Positions 32,695-41,806 are shown, counted from the first letter of the stretch. The stretch: DNA of 64,000 bases from Candidatus Poribacteria bacterium (GCA_022827225.1 JAJDTJ010000116.1:1-64000), one strand, 5' to 3'. The notes: a model not told the origin generated them from the sequence alone. Translations and numbers: made by a program.

Positions 32695-34218
32695 ATGAGC
32701 ACAGCTATCGAAAAGACAGAAACACTCATCCACGCTACCCGAGAACTCGGCGCGATGTATACGGACGATCCTTACCGCCCACGTTACCACTTCACCCCAC
32801 CGTTCGGTTGGATGAACGATATCAACGGTTCAATCTTCTGGAAGGGACGCTACCATATCTTCTATCAACACAACCCTGAAGGTGGATATTGGAAATGGAT
32901 GCAGTGGGGACACGCATCGAGCGTCGATCTGGTGCATTGGGTGCATCATCCGATCGCTTTAACACCCGACCTTGACGGCCCCGATCGCGACGGATGCTTT
33001 AGCGGCGGTGCCCTCGTGAGTCGAGAGGGTATTCCGGCATTCATCTACCATGGGGTCCCCGATGGAACGTGTATCGCAACCAGCGATGATGACTTGCTCA
33101 TCATCTGGGATAAGCATCCGGCAAATCCAGTGATCCCAGTCCCAAAACCGGGTGACAAAGGACACGGCGAATATATCGTGTATGACCCCTGTGCTTGGCT
33201 GGAAGGCGATACCTATTACGCCCTTATCGGGAATACGGTCCCGGGACAAATCGGAGATGGAACAGCTCTGTTTAAATCAGCTAACTTGGTAGACTGGGAA
33301 TTTGTGCACTCCTTTTACCAATCGCGGCGCGAGTGGACAAATGAAGCTGAAGATTGTGCTGTTCCCGATTTTTATCCGTTGGGCGATAAGCACATGTTGC
33401 TGTTTTGTAGCCATTGGCAAGGCACACAGTATTACCTCGGCAGATTTGAAGATGAACGGTTTCATGTTGAAAACTATGGGCGGATGAGTTGGGAGGGCGG
33501 ACTGCTCGGCGGACCGCGCTCGCTGTTAGACGAACAAGGTCGCCGTATCTTCTTCGATTGGATTCGCGAAATCCGTGGTGTTGAACAAGAACGCGCTTCC
33601 GGTTGGTCAGGCGTTATGACTCTGCCACGAATCCTGTCCCTCACAACAGACGGGAGTTTGCTGATTGAACCGGTCCCAGAGTTGGAATGCTTACGGATGA
33701 ATCCACGCATATATGAAAATATTACCTTGAACGCTGATGCCGAAGTAAATTTGCCCGATATTCAAGGAAACTGCCTCGAGCTGGCTGTCGAAATTGATCC
33801 CGGCGATGCGACCGAAATCGGCGTTGAAGTGCTCTGCTCACCAAATCAAGCCGAACACACTGGGATTATATACGTCCCAGCGGAAGGCACCTTAAAAATC
33901 GACATCAGTCGTTCTACGTTAAACGAAGCCATCCAATATCCGCGCTACCGGAGCGGGGGTGGTAATGAGAGATTGCCAGAATCGGAGCGATTTGTCGATG
34001 CAGAGCGTGCCCCATTCACGCTAAAAGACAACGAAACCCTCCAGCTCCGTATCTATGTCGATAAGTCCGTGGTTGAAGTCTTCGCGAACGGTAGACAGTG
34101 CATTACGCAACGGGTTTACCCGACGCGCGCCGATAGCACCGGTGTAAAATTAGTGAGCCGTGGTGGACAGGCACATTTCCGATCCGTTCAGGCGTGGGAG
34201 ATGGCACCCGCATTTTGA
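32695..34218 (+). CDS. Glycoside hydrolase family 32 protein (fructan/sucrose hydrolase-like)
   Basis: This 507-residue protein carries the GH32 start F-G-W-M-N-D-I-N-G with nucleophile-type Asp42. The transition-state Asp appears as Y-D-P (Asp164), where the family normally has R-D-P. An E-D-C segment (Glu219, Cys221) with P-D-F-Y just after stands in the acid/base region, normally E-C. A beta-sandwich fills the C-terminal third (V-D-K-S-V-V-E-V-F-A-N-G is typical). GH32 enzymes hydrolyse beta-fructosides such as sucrose, inulin or levan. The altered R-D-P and E-C motifs suggest a shifted specificity. No signal peptide is seen. Confidence 0.85.
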   Translation: MSTAIEKTETLIHATRELGAMYTDDPYRPRYHFTPPFGWMNDINGSIFWKGRYHIFYQHNPEGGYWKWMQWGHASSVDLVHWVHHPIALTPDLDGPDRDGCFSGGALVSREGIPAFIYHGVPDGTCIATSDDDLLIIWDKHPANPVIPVPKPGDKGHGEYIVYDPCAWLEGDTYYALIGNTVPGQIGDGTALFKSANLVDWEFVHSFYQSRREWTNEAEDCAVPDFYPLGDKHMLLFCSHWQGTQYYLGRFEDERFHVENYGRMSWEGGLLGGPRSLLDEQGRRIFFDWIREIRGVEQERASGWSGVMTLPRILSLTTDGSLLIEPVPELECLRMNPRIYENITLNADAEVNLPDIQGNCLELAVEIDPGDATEIGVEVLCSPNQAEHTGIIYVPAEGTLKIDISRSTLNEAIQYPRYRSGGGNERLPESERFVDAERAPFTLKDNETLQLRIYVDKSVVEVFANGRQCITQRVYPTRADSTGVKLVSRGGQAHFRSVQAWEMAPAF

Positions 34219-34236
34219 GCGATTAGTGTGTTTGTG

Positions 34237-34362
34237 TATAGTGGATCCGAAAAATAAATAGACATCTTTGTAGCATAACCTGTTAGGTTGTGCCAGTCTG
34301 AATGCCTATAACAGGCATTCAGACTGTTTGAATGTGCTCAATTAATTATAGGTTTTACTGTA
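34237..34362. mobile_element. TATAGT-family miniature element, copy B
   Basis: The ends TATAGTGGATCC and GGTTTTACTGTA are imperfect inverted copies. The body contains CATCTTTGTAGCATAACCTG, also in copies D and E. A perfect 14-bp hairpin (CAGTCTGAATGCCT/AGGCATTCAGACTG, 34294-34326) lies inside. Compared with copy E, a C-G pair is changed to G-C on both arms. Confidence 0.7.
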
Positions 34363-34387
34363 ACCAAAATGTCAGGCGTTAAAAAGA

Positions 34388-34416
34388 TTGACTTTTACAC
34401 CAGAACCTCCTATACT
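34388..34416 (+). promoter_or_regulatory. Sigma70-type promoter for the aldo/keto reductase
   Basis: TTGACT (34388-34393), a 17-base spacer and TATACT (34411-34416) lie about 80 bases before the ATG at 34498 and just after the miniature element. Confidence 0.6.
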
Positions 34417-34497
34417 CTTGCTATGCACACTATTTTGATTGACTGTGTTTCCTGTCCTTGAACGCAAGCGTTAAGCGACAACTTTTGAGGTAACATA

Positions 34498-35307
34498 ATG
34501 GCTTATGAAATTCCGAAAACAGTCTTAGGACGCACAGGTTTGAGGGTTACTCGACTCGGTAGCGGGGGCGCGTATTGTGAATCCGTTGACGGCTACCGGA
34601 AAGCGATTGATGCTGGTATCAATTATATGGATACGGCACGATCCTACAGAGATGGCGAGGATGAAAAGGTCATCGGAACCGCTATAAAGGGACAACGCGA
34701 TAAACTCATTCTTGCAACGAAAACCGCTAAGCGCGATGCAAAAGGCGCGCGGACAGAACTTGAAACATCGCTACGGCTGCTCGGCGTTGATTACATCGAC
34801 ATCTACCAACTGCATCACCTGAACACCAAAGAGGAACGAGACCAAGCATTAGCACCCGGTGGCGCATTGGAGATGGTTCAGAAAGCGCGAGATGAAGGAC
34901 TTATCCGCTTTATCGGTGTTACCGGACACGATTGGGTCGAGGTCCAACACGCCGTTGCCACAGGATTCTTCGACACCGTCCTCTGTTGGTATAATTGTGC
35001 GATGAAAACACCGGAAGAGACAGTTTTCCCTGCTGCCGACAAACACAATACCGGGGTCGTCATTATGAACGCCTCGCGTAATGACAGACTTTTTGGAGAC
35101 ACTGACGCACCTGCGCCAGAGCAATTCTATCGCTATGTGCTCAGCCATAAAAGTGTCCATCTAACGATCATGGGATTGCGGGACGTTGACAGATTCCACA
35201 GGATTGCAGAGGCACTCTCCGAGCAAGAAACCTTGACACCGGCGGAGCAAGCAGAATTGGAAAAGTACGGGGCGCAGCGGCTCGAAGAAGGCGCACTCAC
35301 ACCGTAA
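34498..35307 (+). CDS. Aldo/keto reductase, short form
   Basis: This 269-residue NADP(H)-dependent barrel protein has D-T-A-R-S-Y with E-x-x-I-G, then L-A-T-K-T and Y-Q-L-H-H as the Asp, Tyr, Lys and His of the active site. It is shorter than typical members (about 320), with a reduced C-terminal region. GAGG lies about eight bases before the ATG. It stands alone after the GH32 genes and faces the disrupted WD40 gene tail-to-tail. Substrate unknown. Confidence 0.85.
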   Translation: MAYEIPKTVLGRTGLRVTRLGSGGAYCESVDGYRKAIDAGINYMDTARSYRDGEDEKVIGTAIKGQRDKLILATKTAKRDAKGARTELETSLRLLGVDYIDIYQLHHLNTKEERDQALAPGGALEMVQKARDEGLIRFIGVTGHDWVEVQHAVATGFFDTVLCWYNCAMKTPEETVFPAADKHNTGVVIMNASRNDRLFGDTDAPAPEQFYRYVLSHKSVHLTIMGLRDVDRFHRIAEALSEQETLTPAEQAELEKYGAQRLEEGALTP

Positions 35308-35348
35308 ATCCGATGTTCAAATTCGGCATTATTGGATAAATGCAACCT

Positions 35349-36329
35349 TTATTTTTCTACCTGAAGGCTCTTACCCAAATCCCATAGGAGAATCGTTCCA
35401 TCATCACTGCTACTTGCGAGGGTTTTTCCATCAGGTGAGAATCGCAATACCCTGACGGTACTTGTGTGTCCAGTGAGAGTTGTCAGTATCCGTCCACTTG
35501 GAATTTCCCACAAACGAATAAGGTCTGATCTGCCTAACTGGCTGTCGTACACACTGCCACCGGCGAGGATTTTCCCATCAGGTGAGAATGCCACAGCGAA
35601 AACCTCATTTGTATAAGTCGGAAGTGTCAGTATTTCGTTACCGGTGATGGCATCCCACAGCCGGACCGTTGCATCCTCGCTCCCACTCGCAAGGATTTTC
35701 CTATCGGGTGAAAACGCGAACGTCCAGATATCGCCTTTATGTCCCGTGATTCGATACATTTCGCGACCGGTTGCGACCTCCTGTACCTGAATGTACTTGT
35801 AATCTTTGTCAATCTTAGCAGTGATGATAGGATTGGGTAAATTCCGAGATCGTTTTCCAAGCACTTCTTTAAGGTCAGGGGCTGAGATTTGGACACCCGT
35901 GGTTGTATCCCAAAACAGATGTTGATGATCTTCGTGCCCCCAACGCACCCGCGTATCACTGATAAGCGTCTGTCCATCTTCAGAAAACGCCAGGGTCCTG
36001 GTACCTCTACCGTGCCCTGTGGCGAAAGTAGAAAGATATGTTCCTGTTGCCATCTCCCACTGGTGAATTGTGCCATCCCAGCTGCCCGTCAAGACAATAT
36101 CGCGATGAGGGGAAATTGCTAAGGCTTCATGTTGATCCGTATGTTTTGTGTAAATGGATTGAAGACGTTTACCTGTGGCTGTGTCCCATACATGGAGGTC
36201 TTCGTTTTCTCCACGCCAAGACCGCCAGTCGAAGCCGATGAGGGTTTTACTATCGGGAGAGAACGCCAAGTGCCCTGTGAAATTAGTAGATCCCGTAATT
36301 ATTTGCACATATTTTGAAGTGACGGGCAA
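35349..36329 (-). pseudogene. 3' part of the disrupted sigma-WD40 gene (WD40 repeats)
   Basis: This frame encodes about six WD40 units (L-A-F-S-P-D ... L-W-D/E pattern) and ends in L-L-W-D-L-G-K-S-L-Q-V-E-K. It aligns along its whole length with the second half of the intact WD40 protein at 39667-41469. Its apparent TTG start and first dozen or so residues come from the miniature element at 36284-36395, there is no ribosome site, and it is out of frame with the sigma part. It is therefore best read as the severed C-terminal half of the gene at 36283-38082, not an independent gene. Internal initiation cannot be excluded. Confidence 0.75.
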
Positions 36330-38082
36330 TGAATTGCCCTACTACAAACGCTGTTCTGATAATGAAAAGTGTGTAATTAATCCCAAAATCTACTAAATGC
36401 TTTATTGTAAGGTGGAACTGTGGTTTACCTTTTTGGAGCGTATGTAATATGATGTCATCTGTTGAACTGCTGGCAAGCATTTTCCCGTCAGGCGAAAATG
36501 CCAACCCTTCAATACGTCCACGTTTGTGCTCTCTTAGGGTTGAAAATTTTCGTCCAGTTTCTGCATCCCAGAGTCGCAGAATGCCATCCCAATGTCCACT
36601 TGCAAAAATCTCTCCATCCGGTGAAAATGCTAGTGTTTTAATTGCATTTGGATATATCAAGGTTCTATGCTTATCAATCCAAATTTTGAACCTACGGATC
36701 AGGTTATCTGTATATGTGGTATGGCGTTCAAGTTGTTCGCCGGTCTCTGTATCCCAGAGGATGAGTGTGCTGTCCCAGGAGTCACCACTGACGACGGTTT
36801 TTCCGTCGGGCGATACTGCGATGTCTTGAATGCCACCGCTATGTCCGGCGAAAACCTCGATCTGTTTGCCGGTATCTATATCCCACAACCGGACTGTCCC
36901 ATCAAAACTTCCGCTTGCAAGAAAGCGTCCATCCATCGGGAAATCTATGGCGGTGACACTTCCCGTATGCCCTGTCAGGAGCGTAAGTTCCTTTCCTGTC
37001 TGCGCCTCGTATATCCAGATGCCTATATCTGTTGCGACTGCGATGCGGTTACCATCGGGTGTATACTTGATGTCATGTAGTGTGCCTTTTCCGAGTCGAA
37101 ATTTAGCATCTTCAGGAAGCTGCCATTGAGGATAGTCTGTATCTGTCTCCTCTGATTCTGCGTCTGCAACCGATGCCGAAACATTGTTAGGCTGCTGGTT
37201 GCCGGTATCACTTTTGCTCGGTGTCCTGATATTTCCCAACTGCCTCCGAACATCCGGCTTGGATTCGAGGTTTAGCACAATAGGTGCCTCAATCAATTCC
37301 ACCGTCATCTCTGACGCAGCATCGAAACTATACGGCTTTTGGAAACGCGACAAGTATTGACTACCAACACCTAACATCAAAAATACAACTGCCAACGTAG
37401 ACGCAGCGAGCACCCACGGCACAACTGGCTTACTGCTCGGCGGCGCGACCGGTTTCAGACGCGAAATTTCACGCATGATAGTCTCTGTTAGATTCGGTGC
37501 GATCTGGAAATTGCCTAAAGCCTCTCGTATCATCGGTTCCTCCTTTTTTAATCGTTGCCGCGCCCGGTAGAGACGATTCTTAATCGCACTTACCGATACA
37601 CCCAAGAACTCACTTATCTCTTCGTACGTCATTCCCCCAAGGTAGTAGAGCGTGATGACGATCCGGTCACTCTCCTGAAGTGTGGCAAGCAGCTTCTTGA
37701 CGACTTCGCGCTGCGCTTCTGCGGTTGTCCGTTCATTTTCCGCAATGACATATCCAGAATACGTCGCATTTTCTAATTCTGCGCTGCTTGTGTCTTCCAA
37801 CGACTGTGTTAACAAACGTTTCTTACGCTTCCACATCTTGCAGTAGTTCGCCGCTATCACATAGAGCCAACCCGCAAACTTCTGGGGTTCCTTGAGCGTC
37901 GAAAGGTTCTGATACGCTTTCAGAAAGGTGTCTTGCGTAATCTCTTCGGCGACATGAAAATCTCCAGTTTTCCGCCACGCCAGCGCGTGCACCGATTTTT
38001 GGTGTTTTTTCACAAGTACGGAGAACGCAGTATCATCGCCATCAAGGACGCGTTGGATGAGTTGAGCATCGTCGTTTTTCAT
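36283..38082 (-). CDS. ECF sigma factor-membrane-WD40 fusion, truncated by a miniature element
   Basis: Residues 10-80 are sigma region 2 (A-E-E-I-T-Q-D-T-F, G-W-L-Y) and 126-180 sigma region 4 (Y-E-E-I-S-E-F-L-G-V-S with N-R-L-Y-R-A-R). A membrane helix spans about 221-243. A linker follows, then about four full WD40 units from residue 325. Residues 563-599 are encoded by the inserted element, which supplies the stop. With a cytoplasmic sigma domain and one helix, the WD40 part should be extracytoplasmic; the same module occurs behind a signal peptide at 39667-41469. The sigma half is about 65 percent identical over the first 100 residues to that of the 998-residue fusion at 60651. The truncated product may still be made. 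AGAGG precedes the ATG. Confidence 0.85.
   Translation of the reverse strand: MKNDDAQLIQRVLDGDDTAFSVLVKKHQKSVHALAWRKTGDFHVAEEITQDTFLKAYQNLSTLKEPQKFAGWLYVIAANYCKMWKRKKRLLTQSLEDTSSAELENATYSGYVIAENERTTAEAQREVVKKLLATLQESDRIVITLYYLGGMTYEEISEFLGVSVSAIKNRLYRARQRLKKEEPMIREALGNFQIAPNLTETIMREISRLKPVAPPSSKPVVPWVLAASTLAVVFLMLGVGSQYLSRFQKPYSFDAASEMTVELIEAPIVLNLESKPDVRRQLGNIRTPSKSDTGNQQPNNVSASVADAESEETDTDYPQWQLPEDAKFRLGKGTLHDIKYTPDGNRIAVATDIGIWIYEAQTGKELTLLTGHTGSVTAIDFPMDGRFLASGSFDGTVRLWDIDTGKQIEVFAGHSGGIQDIAVSPDGKTVVSGDSWDSTLILWDTETGEQLERHTTYTDNLIRRFKIWIDKHRTLIYPNAIKTLAFSPDGEIFASGHWDGILRLWDAETGRKFSTLREHKRGRIEGLAFSPDGKMLASSSTDDIILHTLQKGKPQFHLTIKHLVDFGINYTLFIIRTAFVVGQFIARHFKICANNYGIY
36284..36395. mobile_element. 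TATAGT-family miniature element, copy C, inside the sigma-WD40 gene
   Basis: TAGTAGAT (from 36284) and ATCTACTA (to 36395) are inverted. The left end then reads CCCGTAATTATTTG, close to CCCATAATTATTTG of copy A. A GGGCAAT-ga-ATTGCCC palindrome lies inside (36324-36339). TA borders both ends. It changes the frame and adds stops to the host gene. Confidence 0.7.
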
Positions 38083-38352
38083 CGGATACCTCTGGAAAAA
38101 GGAATGTTCATAATTATTAATGATGCTACTTAAAATAAAAAAGTTTCACAATTCCGTCAATTCTTGACTGTGAACTTCGCCGATAGATCCGTGAACATGT
38201 AAAGGAGGTTGAAAATTCTATTTCTTCACAGGTAGTGAGAGGGAGGCGGATTGTATCCGTGTTGCTCGATTTGCCCGCTTTCTGTTAGTGGAATTATACC
38301 ATAAATCCAGCGAATAGTGCATATGCTTTGAGCTGAGGCCCCTCTGTTTTCT

Positions 38353-38374
38353 ATAGACTTACCTTCAAGTCTAT
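38353..38374. promoter_or_regulatory. Operator-like inverted repeat
   Basis: ATAGACTT-ACCTTC-AAGTCTAT has perfect eight-base arms with a six-base spacer. A related but degraded copy, ATAGACTC-ACCTTC-AAATTTAT, lies at 41738-41759. Both are in divergent regions upstream of a WD40 gene, and both are followed by GATAACAT. Confidence 0.45.
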
Positions 38375-38398
38375 GATAACATATCCGCTAACGGATTT

Positions 38399-38488
38399 TA
38401 TAGTGAATCCGAAAATAAATAGGCATCTTTGTAGCATAACCTGTTAGGTTGTGCCAGTGTGCTCAAATTAATTATAGGTTTCACTATA
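38399..38488. mobile_element. TATAGT-family miniature element, copy D (no hairpin)
   Basis: TATAGTGAATCC and GGTTTCACTATA are inverted ends (one mismatch). The body CATCTTTGTAGCATAACCTG matches copy B, but the central hairpin is missing, leaving a 90-base element. Confidence 0.7.
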
Positions 38489-38522
38489 AAACCCTTCAAT
38501 AAATTAAAGGAGAAGCACCACC

Positions 38523-39659
38523 ATGGCAGAAAAGAGGTCATGCCCGTTTTGTGGGACTCAAGTTGAATACGCCATCGAAAATTCACCCGATTGGTACCGA
38601 GATCCATCCCTACCGGTCTATCGAATCGATTGCCATGATAAATGCAGACAGTATTGGCTTGAAGCAATCTCTGACCCACACCCGCAGATTGATCCCGCCA
38701 TCCTTGCCTTCTTGGATTCACTCGATGGTGAACAACGATTGTTTATATCCGAATCAACACGACACGCTTGCGACAACGGCATTTTGATCGTTTATAACAG
38801 AAACATTCTACAATACCTTATCACCGATTGGCACTACGCAAAAGCGGCTGTTACGTTGTATGAATTGAATAACGTTTCATTCCAAATCAGTGGGATCGGA
38901 TTTGATTTTGCGAATATGTTGTTTTTCTTGCACACTGCGGATGCTCGATTCACACTGAGAATCTATCAGGCTGGAACCTCTATTGATAAAATTCGATCTG
39001 AGATTCATTGGTTAAATGCGCTTTGGAACACAGGACAAATCAGGCCCCTCGCCTCTGTCCCTGGACGGGATGGCGAAATGATTCAGTGCTCCGCCCCAAA
39101 CGACCTACCCTCGCGCTACGCGACTGTATACAACTGGATTCCCGGTGAGACGCTTAACACACTCCCCACAGAAGAAAAAACACCAAAACTGATTCGGAGG
39201 CTTGGGAGCATGGTAGGTCGCATGCACCATGTATCGGAGACCTTAGAGCTCCCCGAATGGTTCACCCGTCCTCGGTACGATAAAGACTGGATTAACGAGA
39301 AAATTGAAGCATCACTCGGAAGTGATACGGACGCTTCCGCAAAGGAACTTGCCAAGCTTTCCGCTCTTTCCTCACGCTTCTCACAGTTTGTTACACAACA
39401 AGGTGAAGGACGAGACGTTTTGGGGCTAATCCACTCGGACCTGGAACCGCACAATATCATTATCTCCGAAGGACAACCCTGCCCAATTGACGTGATGGAG
39501 TTCGGATTCGGTTATTATATATCAGATATTCTGACGCTTTCACGCCACTTTAGTGAGGATGAACAGACGATTTTCTTTGAGGGGTATCAAGAGATTCGGT
39601 CCCTTCCACCAGATTACCGACAACAGTTGGATCTCTTTGAAGAGTTGCGTAGGCTGTAA
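38523..39659 (+). CDS. APH/choline kinase-fold phosphotransferase with N-terminal zinc-ribbon-like motif
   Basis: This 378-residue protein has a kinase core in the aminoglycoside phosphotransferase/homoserine kinase II fold. The catalytic loop is H-S-D-L-E-P-H-N (304-311, Asp306) and the metal-binding Asp323 lies in P-I-D-V-M-E-F-G. The N-terminus has C-P-F-C (Cys7, Cys10) and C-x-x-x-C (Cys37, Cys41), which may bind zinc; it then contains an unusual 90-residue segment before the kinase lobe. It should phosphorylate a small hydroxyl compound in the cytoplasm. AAAGGAG lies upstream. It runs tail-to-tail with the WD40 gene, seven bases apart. Confidence 0.8.
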   Translation: MAEKRSCPFCGTQVEYAIENSPDWYRDPSLPVYRIDCHDKCRQYWLEAISDPHPQIDPAILAFLDSLDGEQRLFISESTRHACDNGILIVYNRNILQYLITDWHYAKAAVTLYELNNVSFQISGIGFDFANMLFFLHTADARFTLRIYQAGTSIDKIRSEIHWLNALWNTGQIRPLASVPGRDGEMIQCSAPNDLPSRYATVYNWIPGETLNTLPTEEKTPKLIRRLGSMVGRMHHVSETLELPEWFTRPRYDKDWINEKIEASLGSDTDASAKELAKLSALSSRFSQFVTQQGEGRDVLGLIHSDLEPHNIIISEGQPCPIDVMEFGFGYYISDILTLSRHFSEDEQTIFFEGYQEIRSLPPDYRQQLDLFEELRRL

Positions 39660-39666
39660 GCATCTA

Positions 39667-41469
39667 CTATTCTGACTCTGCGATTTTATCCAAATCCCAT
39701 AGGAGGATAGTGCCATCACCACTGCTGCTGGCAAGGGTTTTTCCATCAGGTGAAAACCGCAAGGCATTCACATTACCTGTATGTCCATGGAGGGTTGTCA
39801 GAACACCTCCATTCGGGAGCTCCCACAGACGAATAAGATTTGAACCGCCTTGGGTGTGATCATACACACTCCCACCGGCAAGGGTTTTTCCATCAGGTGA
39901 GAACGCTATAGCGACGGTTACGTGTGTGTGGGTATGGAGTCTTAGCATTTCGTCGCCTGTGACAACATCCCACAACCGGATCGTCATATCTTCGCCTGTA
40001 CTGGCAAGCGTTTTTCCATCGGGTGAATGCGCGTACGTCCAGATTTTCCCCTTATGCCCCGTGATTCGATACATTTCGCTGCCGGTTGCAGCGTCCCGGA
40101 CCTGAATGTACTTTCGATCTCCATCAATTTTTGCAGAGATCGCGCGATTTGGTGAGCGCATCACCTGTTTTTCGCTGGTTGTTTGCGGTACAGGGACTCC
40201 GATTTGGGCACCCGTGGTTGTATCCCAAAACTTCTGCTGATCTCCACTCTTCCAACTGGTCAGTGTCCGCCCATCTTTCAAAAACTCCAATGCCCTGTCC
40301 CCTCTACCGTGTCCTGTAGTGAAAGTAGAATATGTCCCTGTTGCCAGGTCCCACGAGTGAATCGCGCCCTCCCAACCACCGGTCAGGAGAGTCCCCCCAT
40401 CCGGTGAGAGTGCCAACGCTTCTACTCTCTTACTTTTATCGTGTGTAGGAAATGAAGTTAACAGTGCGCCGGTGTCCACCTTCCATACATGGATGTGAGT
40501 ATCCCATCCCTTATGGAAAGTATCTCTATCCTCCTCATAGTACCCACCCGTGCCAATAAGTCTCGTACCATCTGGCGAAAACACCAAATTTTCAGGAAAA
40601 TGCGCGTGATGGACTCCTTTGTGTGACAGCGGTTCGCCTTTTTGGAGTGTATGTAACAAGGTTGCATTTGGAGAACTACTGGCAAGCGTTTTACCATCGG
40701 GTGAAAATGCTAAACTCCGTATGTGTCGAATATCCATACGAATATCCATATATGTGTGTTTCCTGAGCGTTGAAAGTTTTCGTCCTGACGCTGCACTCCA
40801 TATCCGGACCCCGTCGCCATGTCCACTCGCGAAGGTTGTTCCATCAGGTGAAAAAGCAAGTGCGTCAATAAAACTAGGATCCCCCGCGTCAATCATATTC
40901 ACATTGGGCTTTGATGTCCACCGTCGTAAAGAAAAGAAAGTTCGGAACCGGCGGATCGGGTCATCCCGGAATCCGCTGTGTCGTTTAATCTGTTCGCCAG
41001 CCTCTGTGTCCCAAAGGATAAGTGTGCTTTTCCATGTATCACTACTGACGAGGCTTCTTCCGTCTGGTGATACCGCGATGTTTTGTATCCGACCTCGATG
41101 TCCTGTAAGAAGGGCAATCTGTTTGCCGGTATCTATATCCCACAATCGGATTGTTCCATCAGCACTTCCACTTGCCAGAAAGCGTCCGTCCGCCGGGAAA
41201 CCCAATGAGGTAACCCTACCCGTGTGGCCTGTGAGAAGCGAGATTTCTTGACCGGTCTGTGCATCATATATCCAAATTCCGATGCTGGTTGCAACCGCGA
41301 TTCGGTCCCCATCTGGAGTAAATTTTATATCATGTAGTATGCCTTTTCCAAACCGAAGTTTCGCACCCTCAGGAAGATGCCACCGATTATAGTCTTCCGC
41401 GGAGAGATATGGAATGAACTGGAGTGAAAGGAAAAGAAGTGTGAGCAGAATGCGTCGTGTGATTTTCAT
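39667..41469 (-). CDS. Secreted WD40-repeat protein
   Basis: This 600-residue protein has a signal peptide (cleavage after Y-L-S-A, residue 24) and then about eleven WD40 units (F-S-P-D-G-K-T-L-A-S ... I-R-L-W-D). These should form one or two beta-propellers outside the cytoplasm. Its repeats match, unit for unit, the WD40 part of the broken sigma fusion at 35349-38082, starting with W-x-L-P-E-x-A-K-x-R-x-G-K-G. It is thus a sigma-less version of the same sensor. A ligand or partner cannot be predicted. The start is supported by the signal peptide; the Shine-Dalgarno (AAAGGAAA) is weak. Confidence 0.85.
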   Translation of the reverse strand: MKITRRILLTLLFLSLQFIPYLSAEDYNRWHLPEGAKLRFGKGILHDIKFTPDGDRIAVATSIGIWIYDAQTGQEISLLTGHTGRVTSLGFPADGRFLASGSADGTIRLWDIDTGKQIALLTGHRGRIQNIAVSPDGRSLVSSDTWKSTLILWDTEAGEQIKRHSGFRDDPIRRFRTFFSLRRWTSKPNVNMIDAGDPSFIDALAFSPDGTTFASGHGDGVRIWSAASGRKLSTLRKHTYMDIRMDIRHIRSLAFSPDGKTLASSSPNATLLHTLQKGEPLSHKGVHHAHFPENLVFSPDGTRLIGTGGYYEEDRDTFHKGWDTHIHVWKVDTGALLTSFPTHDKSKRVEALALSPDGGTLLTGGWEGAIHSWDLATGTYSTFTTGHGRGDRALEFLKDGRTLTSWKSGDQQKFWDTTTGAQIGVPVPQTTSEKQVMRSPNRAISAKIDGDRKYIQVRDAATGSEMYRITGHKGKIWTYAHSPDGKTLASTGEDMTIRLWDVVTGDEMLRLHTHTHVTVAIAFSPDGKTLAGGSVYDHTQGGSNLIRLWELPNGGVLTTLHGHTGNVNALRFSPDGKTLASSSGDGTILLWDLDKIAESE

Positions 41470-41806
41470 TTCCGAATTTCCTTTGTAATGCGTTGGGTTT
41501 CACCGGTATCCTGGCGATTTTAGCCCATCACAAAGCTTGAAAGTCATTTTCCGTGGACGATTTTTCGTAAATTTCCGTTCAACCCAACCTACGATGAGGC
41601 GGCTTTCTTAAATTGACACTTGTAGTAGGATTTAAACCACGCCTACGGAACTAAATTCTTATATCAAAGTTCCTCATAAAAGCATAACACACCGATTTTA
41701 GATTGTCAAATGGTCCTGAAAGACTCCCTATTTTTCCATAGACTCACCTTCAAATTTATGATAACATGTCTGCACAAAAGGGTTGGAATCTCTAAGGAGT
41801 CTTCAC
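41470..41806. other. 337-base divergent intergenic region
   Basis: It contains the degraded operator-like repeat (41738-41759) in a 45-base segment shared with about 38340-38385. It also holds GTAGTAGGATTTAAACCACGCCTACGG, a repeat-like string near 41623. AAGGAG (41794-41799) sets the next start. No gene is seen. Confidence 0.45.

Larger units (their letters stand above)
38083..38522. other. 440-base divergent intergenic region
   Basis: It separates the sigma-WD40 start (minus) and the kinase-like gene (plus). It holds a perfect 22-base inverted repeat (38353-38374) and miniature element copy D (38399-38488). AAAGGAG precedes 38523. No ORF of interest is seen. Confidence 0.5.

Noticed and set aside
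35349-36329. Independent WD40 gene starting with TTG
   Set aside because: Its start lies inside the inserted element and the rest continues the sigma-WD40 gene when compared with the intact paralogue.
38153-38158. TGAAAC (minus strand) before the sigma-WD40 gene as an ECF-type -35 box
   Set aside because: No matching -10 at about 16 bases and no similar motif before the second sigma fusion, so autoregulation is not supported.
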